From Lactuca virosa (taxonomy: Eukaryota > Streptophyta > Magnoliopsida > Asterales > Asteraceae): a DNA stretch of 64,000 bases. Positions 46,779 through 57,727 of this stretch are shown here, one piece after another (the stretch's first letter is position 1; every line of letters begins with the position of its first letter). The notes under the pieces are model-generated. The model saw nothing but the letters and a program-made list of their open reading frames with translations, ran no database searches and was not told where the DNA came from. Made by a program: the position numbers and the translations under genes. The DNA is taken from the NCBI GenBank assembly GCA_928212115.1, contig CAKMRJ010005523.1, forward strand, positions 240,307,964 through 240,371,963. Reading direction: 5' to 3'.

Positions 46779-49700
46779 TGTAACACCCTATTTATTTATT
46801 AAATAAATTAATTAATTAATGAACGATTAGTAGCCCTAAAATAAATAATTATATTTTAAAGGTTGATCTTGAGGGCTAACTGTCACACTTTAAGAGATTG
46901 GGGGTTAAAAGTGTAAAATCCGGACTTAAAGTGTAAGTCTCGGATTCATTTTGTAAGTATTTATGGAAGCAGGGGTGAAATTAGCAAATATTGAACCTGA
47001 ATTGTAAAGAATTATAATGCTGAGGGCTAAAAGGGTAAAATTAGGACTCATTTGAAAGGAATAGGAGGAGGAGGGGCTGGTTGTGTCGTTATGGGAATAT
47101 GTTTCATATAACCGGGTATATAGCCTCTCCATTGTTCAAACCCTAACCCTAATACTCAACCCACTCATCAGCCGCCACTCTCCCACCCTTACGTCTCCCC
47201 ATCGACGGCGCCAACATACCACCTCCGATCAGCCGCCGACGACTAGGACCACCGAAGCCAACAGTCGTGCCCCATCCTCCTGACCGAGAGACCTGTTGGA
47301 GACCACGTCGGAGCAAGGGTCCCTAGCTGTCGCAACCATTGGAACGACTTCAATCGCTGCTGCTTCGTCGGGGTTGCCTCCGTCACAACCCTGCTACCGG
47401 AATTGACGTGTTCGCCGAGATGGCCGCCAAGACCGACAATCGAGTGGGGTTTTACTTTTGCGAGGGTCGTGAGTGACCGGAAGTTCGTTGGTAAGCCCAT
47501 CTGCCGCCATAGAGCCGTTGCTCACCGCTGCTGCCGCCGTCGTGTGCTTCTGCCTTATTCCGCCGCCACCAGCCACCATAGGAGGTGGCTGTGGGTGTAT
47601 TCGTGGATGTGTGTTGTGTTGCTACGTGTTGGAAGCCAAAGAGACCACTGCCACCACCGAGAAGTGGTGGCTGCCATCGAGAACCGCCACTGCCACCACA
47701 TGCCGCCGCCAACCACCACCAAAAGGGTGGATGTGCTCCTATTCCGGGAAAAACAAGTGTGTGGGTGGGTTTTCCATTATTAGTGTGTTGTATGTAGCTT
47801 GTTGGCTGGAAACGTCGTTGCCACCATGCACCACCGTGTTTATGTGTGTGTGTTAGTATGTGTGTGTGTTTATTTGAGATTTAGCATTGTAAAGTGTAAT
47901 TACAAATTGGAATAATGAAAGGAAAATTGAAAACCACCACCGTGAGGTGGTGGCTGCCGCCTCCTGCCGCCACCGGCCGCCGTGTCGGGTGGCGGTGTGC
48001 TTTGATGGTGTTTTGACTCGTTTGGATGTTTGGACAAGGGACTAAGAAACCCTAATGGGCCCAATGAAGCTTAATGGACCTAAAAGCCCAAACAGATGAC
48101 TAATGGGCCTAGTGAAACCTTAATGAGTCTAATGAACCTTAATTGATCAAAGACATATCAATTGGGCCTATTGGGCTAAGATGGGGTTGGAAACCCTAAT
48201 TAGGGTTTAGAAAACCCTAATATTGGATTTATGGGCTTGGACTTATTGGGACCCACTTTTGGGCCATTGGAATGGAATTGTGTGATTAAGCCCAATCATA
48301 CCATATGACTTATTTAGAAGAATGATGGACTTAATGGATTAAGTCCTTAATAGATTAAGTCTTTAATGGGTTAAGTGAGAAACACTTAACCCTAATCGTC
48401 ATTTTATGTGAAACCCTAATTTCACTTGGGTTTATAGTCGGGCCTTTCTATTGGGCCTTGATGATTGGGTTATTAATGGGCCATCCATAGTCAAGCAATT
48501 GGACTAGAATAATTTAATGGGCGGGTAAGACCATGTAAGGGGTTTGGGCCCAATTTGGAAAAGTAGGCCATAGATGGGCCATAGTTTGGGCCTTTATGAT
48601 TATGCGATATTGGGCCATTAGAATGTTGAATGTTGGACTGGACTAAATGGTTGGGCCTTATGGTAAGACCTTGTAAAGGTTTAGGCCCAATTTGGAAAAT
48701 TAGGCCATATGTTGGGCTTTGATTCCTAGTTAACTTTGGGCCTAAGGATTGGGCCTTGGGCTTGAATAAGCCAAGCTTGGGGTAATGTAGTAATTATCCA
48801 AAGTATGTACTTATGGTTATGTGGTGGAACCCAATTATTAATTGGGTGTTATTTTGGTGTTGACAGTTCGAGAATCTGTCATCCAGCAGCTGGGGTTGAG
48901 TCTGCAGGGCATTCAGCAGTGTGGGATTGAGTCTGCGGGGCTCCAGCAGTGTGAGGTGAGTTACCTTCCAGTAGCGGTGGATCTACGGCCACAATGCCGG
49001 CCCACCAGTAGGAGTTGCATGTTAGATGATTGTCTTTGTGATATTCATCTAGGTTTGCTACTACCTGATATGTTATATGCTGGCATGATATGTTATATGT
49101 GATATTAGTAGAGTTCGGTTGTTAGGACCGAAGGGTAGGTCGGACACCCCAGATATGTCTGATAGTATGTTATGATATGTTTATATGCTGGCATGATATG
49201 TTATATGTGATAGTGATAGTAGGAGGGGAATACTCCCAAGTTCGGTTGTTAAGACCGAAGGGTAGTTCGGACACCCCAGATATGTCTGATAGTATATTTA
49301 TGTTATGATATATGTGATAGTAGCAGTAGGGGGTGGAATAGTCCCTGAGGTTCGGTTGTTAGGATCGATGGGTAGGTCAGCACCCCAGAACGGCTTGACA
49401 CGGGTAGGTCAGCACCCCATAATGGCTTGACACGGGTAGGTTAGCACCCCAGAATGACTTGACACGGGTAGGTCGGCACCCCAGAAGGGTCGTACCGGGT
49501 AGGTCGGCACCCCAGAATGGTCGTATCGGGTAGGTCGGGCACCCCAGAATTGCTCGACAGTATGTAGGCTATGTGTTTGTATGGTATGTGGTATGATGGG
49601 GGAACTCACTAAGCTTCGTGCTTACGGTTTTCAGTTTTGGTTTCAGGTACTTCGTGTTTAAAGGAAAGGAGTCGGCTTGATTGCAGCGCATCACACTATG

Positions 49701-49876
49701 TTTTCCGCACATGAGATCTTTGGGATTACACTCTGATATGGTTTTATGATAATATGTTTTGATTACCGACATTTTGGTTTGACACGAGATATTATTATGA
49801 ATGTTTTTATACTGATGGTTTTATGTAATAACTTATTTAAAACAAAATTTTTGGCCCTGAATTTTGGGATGTTACA
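46779..49876 (+). repeat. 3.1-kb gypsy solo LTR nested in the copia element
   Basis: It starts TGTAACACCC and ends GGGATGTTACA. CTCGT flanks it on both sides (46774-46778 and 49877-49881), a perfect 5-bp target duplication, and no internal region is present, so it is a solo LTR left by LTR-LTR recombination. A TATA-like GGGTATATAG lies at about 47112, then a GC-rich leader rich in CCGCC/CCACC words (47160-47960), a long stretch dense in GGCCCA motifs (48050-48740), tandem repeats (49113-49560) and the conserved GGGGGAACTCACTAAGC block (49598). Open frames of up to 127 codons in the GC-rich part lie on both strands and overlap one another; I do not call genes there. Confidence 0.9.
49113..49560 (+). 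repeat. Satellite-like repeats in the solo LTR
   Basis: Two levels are seen. A block TTCGGTTGTTAGGACCGAAG followed by GGTAGGTCGGACACCCCAG recurs at about 49113, 49242 and 49350. From 49370 a 31-32 bp unit, GGGTAGGTCAGCACCCCAGA plus a CGGCTTGACAC-like end, repeats six times (starts 49370, 49402, 49434, 49466, 49497, 49528). TTCGGTTGTTAGGACCGAA is itself an imperfect hairpin. Confidence 0.9.
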
Positions 49877-49881
49877 CTCGT

Positions 49882-50757
49882 AGCATGGGATAGCTATTGT
49901 TTTAATTCAGGTATTAAGTTGATTATTCGAAACATTATACAATGAATAATGAGTAATCAATATGACTCAAAAGTTTTTGGGCCATATAGGATTAGTATTA
50001 TTCTTGTGTTTCACTTTGCATGTTTTGACTTCCCGAATAACTAGGTTATTCAAATCGTCCAAAGTCGGTCATACTTTGGAAGTAGGTATTGAGGCAAGAC
50101 TGTCATGAATGGGTCTCTAGTATGTCTAGGTGTTTTAGACATAACTGCAGTATTCATGAGTACTCCTGGAATAAGATTCGAGTATTGGATTAAACCCACG
50201 CTCATTTGAATCACTTCATGGATTTTATCACGAGTGATCATGAGACGATAATATCCTATATTCTTCAAACTGATACGTGTGAGTTGTAGTTGCGAGTCGG
50301 TTGCACATTGACATATGTAAACGTACCAGTAAGTTGGATGTGATAAAACATATCGTTGTGTGTAATTTGATGAGTGAGTACAAGCGAGCATTTGGGTCGA
50401 AGTTTATCCATTCCTTTTACCCCATGTGGATAAAAGCGATATCTGTGGCCCCCTCGATGATTTACTGATGACAACCCTAAGTGCTCGGCCGGGCCTTGAT
50501 TGATTTGATTTGTTCAGTTAGTTGGTCGTCACAAATCAGGAATCGGGAAACAACAGATGGACAGAGAGAATGATTTTAATCCATGTCTCAGTCCATATGA
50601 TATCTAGAATGGAGGAATATATGATCCCTTATCTAATGGACACGTCATTGACTAGATCAGAGTTCGACAACGGCTTTTAAGAGCTACGATTGCTAGTCGG
50701 TATTTTGGAGTCGTATTTTCAATAATCGTTTTAGACTTACTTATCCAAGTGGGAGAT
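49882..50757 (+). mobile_element. 3' part of the inserted copia element and polypurine tract
   Basis: This resumes the copia element after the solo LTR. It is non-coding 3' sequence with no open frame that I can match to RNase H. It ends with the polypurine tract CCAAGTGGGAGAT (50745-50757) next to the 3' LTR. Antisense frames of up to 113 codons are not supported. Confidence 0.6.
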
Positions 50758-51488
50758 TGTTGGATTAGATGTCTAAGCCCATAACTATTATTGGTATGTA
50801 CTCGACCCGAGAGTCGTATGGTCCATTTGGGTTGCATAACATCAGGACAATTTGTTAGGATGGACTTTTGAGAAGAGGTTATATATGATTTATTAATATA
50901 TTATAAGTTCTAATATATTAATATGAAATCATATGATTTAATTAGTATTGATCAAGAATTAGTTTGGAATTATTTTAGTGATCAAAATATGTGTTGGGCT
51001 TATGATCCATATTGGGCTAAGTTTATGTATGGATACATAAAGAGTTGGGCCACATGAACCATGGATCATAAAACCCATGGGTATGGATTTGGGTTATACC
51101 CATGACTCTTGGAATCCTACATATAAATATAAGCTCCATAACCTAAAAACGCCACTTGGAAATACTTCTAGTTCTTGGAGTTCATGGAGGTGTTTTGGTG
51201 CATGGAAATTCTCTCTCAAGAGTCACCTTTGTCCTAGGTGAGTTGTTATTCCATTTGAGGTGCAACACTTGGGGCACTAAGTTCTTAAAGGCCAAAGTCT
51301 TCCTAGCAACATCAACAACATCAAGAGGTATGTCTAAAACTTGTCTTATTATACATATGTTATTTGTATGCTAGTTGTAGGCTTAAAGCTTTGGAAACCA
51401 TATGCATGTATAATTAGAGAAAACATAGATCCAAATCTTTTAGGGTTGTATGTGCACCATAGGATGTTGTAGTATACAAAACCCAACA
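50758..51488 (+). repeat. 3' LTR of the inserted copia element
   Basis: This 731-bp LTR runs TGTTGGATTAG to ACCCAACA. It matches 40396-41175 apart from substitutions and a 49-bp deletion after GATCAAAA (about 50988). Confidence 0.92.
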
Positions 51489-51893
51489 AAGGTGTCATCC
51501 GCTATCGGAAACGGGGCAAGCTGGGCCCCACATTTATCAGACATTTTAGGATTTCGGCCCGAGTGGGCAAGGTAGCATACCGACTGGATTTGCTTGATGA
51601 GCTCAGTAAGATCCATAACACCTTCCACATGTTGTGGTTCGGAAATATGTGGCCGATGAGTCCGCAGTGGTTCCTCTGGATCATATTCAGGTCGATGAGC
51701 GCCTGAACTATGTGGAAGGGCGGTGGCGATCTTAGAATGAAAGGAAAAGGTTTTGCGTAACAAGGAAGTGTCATTGGTCAAGGTCCAATGGCAACATCGA
51801 AAGGGTTCTGAATGGAGCTGGGAATCTGATGAGCAAATGTGAGAGCACTACCCTTATTTGTTCAAGGCAGCAGACTTCGAGGGCGAAGTGTAG
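51489..51893 (+). pseudogene. pol: Gypsy pol, copy 3, C-terminal tail
   Basis: The reading continues from 40395 beyond the copia insertion: KRGKLGPTFIRHFRISARV, GKVAYRLDLLDELSKIHNTFH, then frameshifts through the chromodomain-like end to TAG at 51891-51893. The first five bases (AAGGT) are the duplicated target site. In chromoviruses this tail is thought to steer integration toward heterochromatin. Confidence 0.8.
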
Positions 51894-51910
51894 TTCAAGT
51901 GGGGGAGAGT

Positions 51911-53667
51911 TGTAACATATATATTGTTCAGGTTTGCTTTTGAACCCTTCGGTTTTGATTTTGTTGCAAAAAGGGTCCCTAATGTCAAAGTCCTTGACTT
52001 TTGGTGTTGCTCGAGTACGCGGGGCATATGCCTTGGTACGCTAAGCGTACTAGGTCCCGTGCGAGTACGATGTAAGTACTCCGGTATGCTGAGCGCACGT
52101 GGTTGAGACCAAAACCCTAATAATTAGGGTTTATGCACTATTTAAACCCAATTATGGCCCCAATACCTTCCCCTTCATCAGCCTCCATCCCAAGATCAAC
52201 CCTCTTTGCAAACCCTAGTTCATTGTGAGCATTTTTGAGCTTTTTGGAGTGATTGTGTGCTTCCTTGGTTGTGAAGAAGGATCTTCAAGGAGAAAGCTTT
52301 GCCGTCAAGACTTTGGATCCAACATTTCCTCTTCATTTTGCACCATTTGGAGGTATAAAGCTCCAAACATGGCTTGTATTTCTTTAGATGTTAATTAAGG
52401 CTTGTTTTCTTCCTTTTTGTCCCTAACGTTTAGGGCTTGATGATTATGAGGTACTCCTAAGCCTTCAAGGTGTCTGTTAAGACGTGTTAAGGCATCTCAA
52501 GTCATAAAGATGCAATCTCGGGCCTTGATTTGTCCCCATCCAAGAGTTAGAGTGCAGAAAAGGGTGAAATATGCTAGGTTTTTAGTGTTGGGCTTCTTGT
52601 ACCCATGCAAAGGCATAAAATTTGAAACTTTAGGGCCTTAGGGGTCTTAGTAGGTTCAGATCTAAGTTTTGGTCATTGGATCTTAAGGCTTTAAGACATT
52701 TTTGCATGGGTTGAATGAGGGGTGTGTACGCTGTGCGTAATTCCTGTACGCCACGCGTACTACATCCCAGCCGCGATCCTCCCACTTCGGCCAAGTACAT
52801 TCCATGTACTAGTTGGTACGCCGAGCGTACATCCCAGTCTAGTTTGGGGTGTGTTTTGGGCCTTAATTAGTAGGCTTGCTAGTTGGGCATGACCATGGAC
52901 TTTCTTGCTATTGGTCCACTTCAGATGATGGACTTATTTTGGACCTTGGATGATCCTTGGGTTTGGACATAGGATGTTATTGGGCTTTAAAGCCTAGCTT
53001 GGACCATTTTACCTGGGACATTAAGCAAGTGTTGTAGGTTTTTAGTTTCGATATGTCTCAATTATTAATTGGGACTCTATTGTTTAGTTAGCACAGGGAT
53101 TTCTCCAGTCCAGCAGCCTGAGCGTTTATCTAGGATTTTCAGCAGTTGAGGCGAGCTTCCTCACTAGATCTATGGGTCGAAGGCACCAATGCTGGCCCAT
53201 TGTTTGTGGTGTAGAATTATGAATGTTACGTGATGATTATATGGAAGACTGGGTTCCGGCCCCTGGCATTTGTATGAAAGACCAGGATCTAGCTCCTGGA
53301 AGTTATATGAAAGACCAGGATTCGGCCCCTATAATTTTAATGGAAGACCGGGATTTGGCCCTCGGCACCGAACGAAAAGAATATGATTTGGCCCATAACA
53401 TTTATCTTCTTGCATGTGTGGTTTTTGGTACTTGGGTAACTCACTAAGCATTATTCTTACAATTTTTTTTATGGTTTCAGGTACTTCCAGTTCCAAAGGG
53501 ACAGGCCCGGCGTGATAGCACAACATCCTCCCCTCATGGTTTTCACATTTGAAATAATTTGTACTTTGATGATTTAATACGATGATTTGTATGGATTGCA
53601 AAAAATTAATGAATGTTTTGAATGACCTTTAAATGAAAAAAAAATATTACTATTTTGGGACGTTACA
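51911..53667 (+). repeat. Last LTR of the gypsy array
   Basis: This 1757-bp LTR starts TGTAACATATATATTGTTC after AAGTGGGGGAGAGT and ends GGGACGTTACA, the only array LTR with the canonical CA end. TATA-like CACTATTTAAACCC is at about 52136; GTACGC dyads at 52034-52100 and 52728-52830; the conserved block at 53436. The right flank is CAACC. Confidence 0.9.
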
Positions 53668-54499
53668 CAACCACTACGACGTGGCGGAGAGATTGCCACG
53701 ACACAGTGAGGCAAAGCGATGATGAGGTGAGAGAATGGTGAATTTGTAGCTAGAAGAATGCCAAGAGAAAATAAAGATGGTGGACTTCTAGGATTATAAT
53801 CCTATTTCTATTATGGTAAAGATTTATCCCCATGTTTAAGCTTTGAGCTTTAAATGGTGAAATTGCTATATTGGTTATAATGGTTAAATTGATAAACATA
53901 TAGCTTGTCTATGATGATAATGAGAGTGCTTAGAAGCTTTAACCAAGATTTGGAAGTGATTTCCATAGTGAAATCCATCCATGGAGAATTAGGGTTTGAA
54001 ACCCTAACTAGTGAGATTAGTAAATTGATGCATTAGAGATTAAAGTGTAATGAGTATGTGATGCTTAATTCATTGAGTAAATTAGATTTAAAGGAAAAAA
54101 AAGAAATGTGAGAATTATGATCAATTAAGTGGTCATTTTAGATAAAGAGTGATTATGCTCTTAATAGGCCAACACAAGTTCTAAGGACTTAATATGTGTA
54201 TGTTTAGGCATTGAGCAAAGAAGATGGAGCAAGATGCGTCAATTGAAGAATGGAGAAAAGGGTAGTTATTTTTCACTAACTAATAAGGTGAGGTATCAAT
54301 CTCTCTGTCTCTCTCTCAAGATTATGTGTGCATGTTATATGTGTTTATGTTATTATGTATGCATGTTTATATGCTAGTGGTATTTTTTTAATTACACATA
54401 ACTCATTAGATGAAGATAGTTCATGGTTATGAATTATAACCTTATAGATGATGTGTATAAGTAGACGATAGTGGTATTGTGTTAAATACCCAAGATATA
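53668..54499. other. Repeat-derived spacer, no gene seen
   Basis: No coding frame is supported. It opens with ACTACGACGTGGCGG and TGCCACGACACAGTG words like those in the LTR fragment at 17455-17540, then a CTCTCTGTCTCTCTCTC tract at about 54301. It may be part of an old LTR interrupted by the solo LTR that follows, since similar TATTGTGTTAAATACC-type words recur at 54475 and 57400. Confidence 0.4.
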
Positions 54500-56953
54500 T
54501 GTGACATCCCCATTTACACGGCCAGAAAAGACCGATTTTTTTTTTGTTTATGCTTGTTTGAAAATCAAAGTAACATTTTAAATAAAAGTGTTGCGGAATT
54601 TGTCCCAAAACAAAATATGATAAAGATTTATCAAAAGCATTTCCAAGGAAATGTATTTCATTAAAAGACTCGGGATGTCATGTTCGATACAGATCAAAAG
54701 CATAAACAGTACAACATAAGCCTACTACATTATTTCATATCTACAGGCCTATATCCGTAATCCCTCATCCAAAACATCACATCTATGCTCGAGCGCCACT
54801 ACCTGTAATACATGAAACTGAGTGGGTCAGGCTTGGGAGCCTGGTGAGCACATAGGGTTTTCAACCCACAATAAAATAAGTTTATTAATTTCATCAATCA
54901 ACAATAACCCGATTACCCGTTCCCATTATCCTCACTTTACGTCCCTAAACACCTATCATAAGGGACCTAGCCTAAGGATCATCATCGGGATGGACACTAC
55001 TGCCAAGGGGGTACCTCAACAATAAATGTCCTAAAGGCAACCATGAGGGGGATGGAGTACACCAGTGAACACATCGTTCACAAACACCTACAGGTTGCGA
55101 GCCTGCTAGCGTTCCACTGGACTGTCTAGAAGAGTCTGTGGTCGTCATCTATACTCCGCTAGATGACTGGATCACCGACAACATCGAGGCCTCTCATCAT
55201 TTTATCACACGTCGTCTTATTACATCTACCAATGTTTTACCCTAACATTCTTGTAGATTTAAAATACATATACAGTTTAAATCATGAAAAACGTGTATAA
55301 AATCATTCATCCAACATAGACATCAAGTATTCAGATAATATGCACACATAGCACATAATTTATATAAAATACTTCATATCTATGTGTAAGATGAAAGTAA
55401 CTATGCACTCACCTGATTAGGTGGTGACTTGACACTCGAACAACACTTCGTTATCTCAAAACAATTTTTCCTTGACCAAAACCTAGTATCAATACCACTA
55501 GAGTTTAGTCTAACGTTAACCGCGACTAAGTAATAGCTTAGCTATTATTATTATTATATAAGCGTTAAATAACACTCAATATAACTCATAATAATAGCCC
55601 AAATAATTATTTTAAGGACCTAATAACATTACTATAATTATTTAAAAGCGATATTAAAAATTGCGTAGGCGTAGCTCACTTACAGCGGATTTTAAAGAAA
55701 ACCGGGCTTTGCTCGGAGCAGCGTTTCCGAACCGAAAAGACCCTTTTTCTCGGGACTCCGGGAGCCTCGGGGCTTCCTTAGGGTGCTAGGGATTTTTCCT
55801 AGGGTTTAGGGGGGTTAAAATAGGCTACAGAGAGAGACAGAGAGTAAGTTAGAGAGAGAAGTGAATTGGTGTGAATTTTCCGGGAAATCTCGCAGCTATT
55901 TATAGGAGCCAACAGCTCGGATTTACGCTGCGTGTTCCTTCCGATAAGGTGCGAGGTGGCGAGCATTCGGTGGTGCGACGTGGCTTAAGCTGGACCGAGG
56001 GAACGGTTCGCGTACGCGGCTCGTTCCGAGCTCGGACGCTGGGCGTAATGCGAGGGTGACGCGTCCTTCATCCGAAGCGAGACCGTGCTCAGCAAGCGAC
56101 GGCTGATATTTGGCCACGTCATCGATCGAGCAGCAGATTTCGTAATTTCCCTTTCCGACTTCTAAAAATCATAACTTTCGCATACAAGCTCCGTTTTTGA
56201 CGTTCTTTATATCCACGCGTAGGTGGGAACGTACTCTACAACTTTCGTTTAGACACCGTCGGCTAATTTTGAGTTTATCTTAAAAGTTATATTTTTAACA
56301 GGCCGGGACAGGATTGGTCCGTTAAAAATTCATAACTTCTTCATCTGACGTCCGTTTTCGTCTGTCTTTTTATCGATACGCTACTATTGACAAGATCTTC
56401 GATTCTCGTTTAGGTTGTGTAGGCTAAAAACCACTTGATCTAATATTCGAACTTCGGACTGTACACTACTAAGCCGAAACTTCGAAAAATCATAACTTTC
56501 TCATGCGAAGTCAGATTTGGGCGTTCTTTTTATGGACACTCTCGGTTTAACGTATTCTACGACTTTCGTTTAGATCGCTAAGGCTAAAACTCGCTCTATC
56601 GTAAATTCATTATTTACGCTTCCCGGTGTCGTGCCGGTTCCGTCGCGAAACTTCGACGAGTCATAACTTCTTCGTTATAACTCGGATTTCGGCGTTCTTT
56701 ATATCTCCGGAATCCTTGATTCGACCACTACAACTTTATGTAAAGATATCAGGCTTATCTCACGCTTTAATTTTGACACTTATTTTTATTCTTTATTAAT
56801 TATACATTTATAATTAAATAATAAGCACACAAATACACATAATACGCATAGCATTCAAATATTTCATCTTTATTACATCAAAAAGAGTTACAATAGTTGA
56901 CCTAGACTATTACATCGTCTAAAAATGCTTAGCCCCGAAACCCGGGCGTTACA
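54500..56953 (-). repeat. 2.5-kb gypsy solo LTR, minus strand
   Basis: On the minus strand it starts TGTAACGCCCGGG and ends GGATGTCACA, the same family as 18430-20913. The flanks are ATATA at 54495-54499 and ATATA at 56954-56958, a perfect 5-bp target duplication, with no internal region. The minus-strand TATA box CTATAAATAG is at 55896-55905, the dyad cluster at about 55985-56055 and the ~160-bp modules at about 56140-56720. Two 62-64 codon frames near 55871-56117 are not credible. Confidence 0.9.
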
Positions 56954-57059
56954 ATATACAAGAATATGAATGGCATGGTTAGATGTATATGGTATTATGT
57001 TGAATAGCTCCAAGATGTTATATAAAGATAGATAGTGATTATATGTGTATAATCATGTA
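56954..57059. other. Short AT-rich spacer
   Basis: Contains the right-hand ATATA target duplication of the solo LTR and TGGTATTATGTTGAATAG, related to words at 54475 and 57395. No gene. Confidence 0.4.
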
Positions 57060-57325
57060 AATGAGTATGTATATATGTTTAGAGTATATATGTGTGACGG
57101 AAGATAAAGTATGTATGTGTGGTTGATAATAGAGTATGAAAGTATGGTTAAGATAGAGTATGTATGTGTCGTTAAGGATAGAGTCTGAAAGTATGGTTAA
57201 GAAGAGTATGTATGTGTAGTTAAAGGTAGAGTATGAATGTGTGGTTGAGATAGAGTATGTATGTGTGGTTGAAGATATAATATGAAAGTATGGTTGATAT
57301 ATAGTATGTATGCGGGGTTAGGTAT
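57060..57325. repeat. 49-bp tandem repeat, about five copies
   Basis: The unit contains GTATGTATGTGTGGTTGA and then GAGTATGAAAGTATGGTTA. Starts of GTATGTATG are at 57109, 57158, 57206, 57255 and 57304, a very regular 48-49 bp spacing. Non-coding; the antisense Tyr/His-rich frame is a repeat artefact. Confidence 0.9.
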
Positions 57326-57590
57326 GGATGGTAATGTGTTAGATAACCATCATAAATTAGAGGAATATAGAGTATGGATGTATGGCTAGATCTTAAGGGT
57401 ATTGTGTTCAATACCTATATGTTAGTATATGAAGATCTAGATTAAGTAGTTAATGAGTGAAGTACTAGAATGGTAGTAGAAGATTTCTTAAGGAGATGAT
57501 GAGATAGCTTGAGATGAGACATGTGATGTGTAAGACTATGATGAGATTATAGCCGTCACATGAAAGATTATGCGAATGTAGAAAGATGTG

Positions 57591-57727
57591 TTCCTTCGGG
57601 AATGAGATAGATGATTCCTTAGGGAATGAGATAGACAATTCCTATGGGAATGAGATTATGATTCCTACATGAATGAGATGATGATTCCTTCGGGAATGTA
57701 GATAGATGACTCCTACGGGAATAAGAT
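57591..57727. repeat. 24-bp tandem repeat, six copies
   Basis: The unit TTCCTTCGGGAATGAGATAG plus ATGA starts at 57591, 57615, 57639, 57662, 57685 and 57709. Each copy has an ATTCCNNNGGGAAT-type dyad that could form a small hairpin. Confidence 0.92.

Larger units (their letters stand above)
40396..51488 (+). mobile_element. Complete-length but decayed Ty1/copia element inserted in gypsy copy 3
   Basis: Two LTRs (40396-41175 and 50758-51488) begin TGTTGGATTAGATGTC and end AAAACCCAACA. The flanking bases are AAGGT at 40391-40395 and AAGGT at 51489-51493, a perfect 5-bp target duplication. The gypsy sequence reads on across the site, so it inserted after the array copy existed. A PBS, a decayed gag-pol and a polypurine tract lie between the LTRs. 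A 3098-bp gypsy solo LTR interrupts it at 46779. Without that insert the element is about 8.0 kb. Confidence 0.92.
21065..53667 (+). mobile_element. Head-to-tail array of three Tekay/Del-like chromovirus copies sharing LTRs
   Basis: The order is LTR end (21065-21296), internal 1, LTR (26702-28451), internal 2, LTR (33849-35579), internal 3, LTR (51911-53667). Each internal region starts with a tRNA-Met PBS and ends with a GGGAGAG-type polypurine tract. Between neighbours there is a single LTR, not two, so these are not three independent insertions. Internal 3 is split by a copia element (40396-51488). The clade call rests on the RT/IN sequence style, the tRNA-Met PBS and the chromodomain-like C-terminus (WTWEPE-type). 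No target duplication can be checked because the left end is lost. Confidence 0.85.

Noticed and set aside
47403..47856. Open frames of 86-127 codons on both strands in the GC-rich part of the solo LTR
   Set aside because: They overlap in several frames on both strands, are Pro/His/Arg/Cys-rich from CCACC/CCGCC words, show no domain, and lie inside a clearly bounded LTR.
49370..49560. CRISPR-like regular repeats
   Set aside because: The units are contiguous 31-32 bp tandem copies without unique spacers, inside a plant LTR.
50050..50391. 113-codon minus-strand frame after the solo LTR
   Set aside because: It is antisense to the copia element, with no recognisable domain and no support from context.
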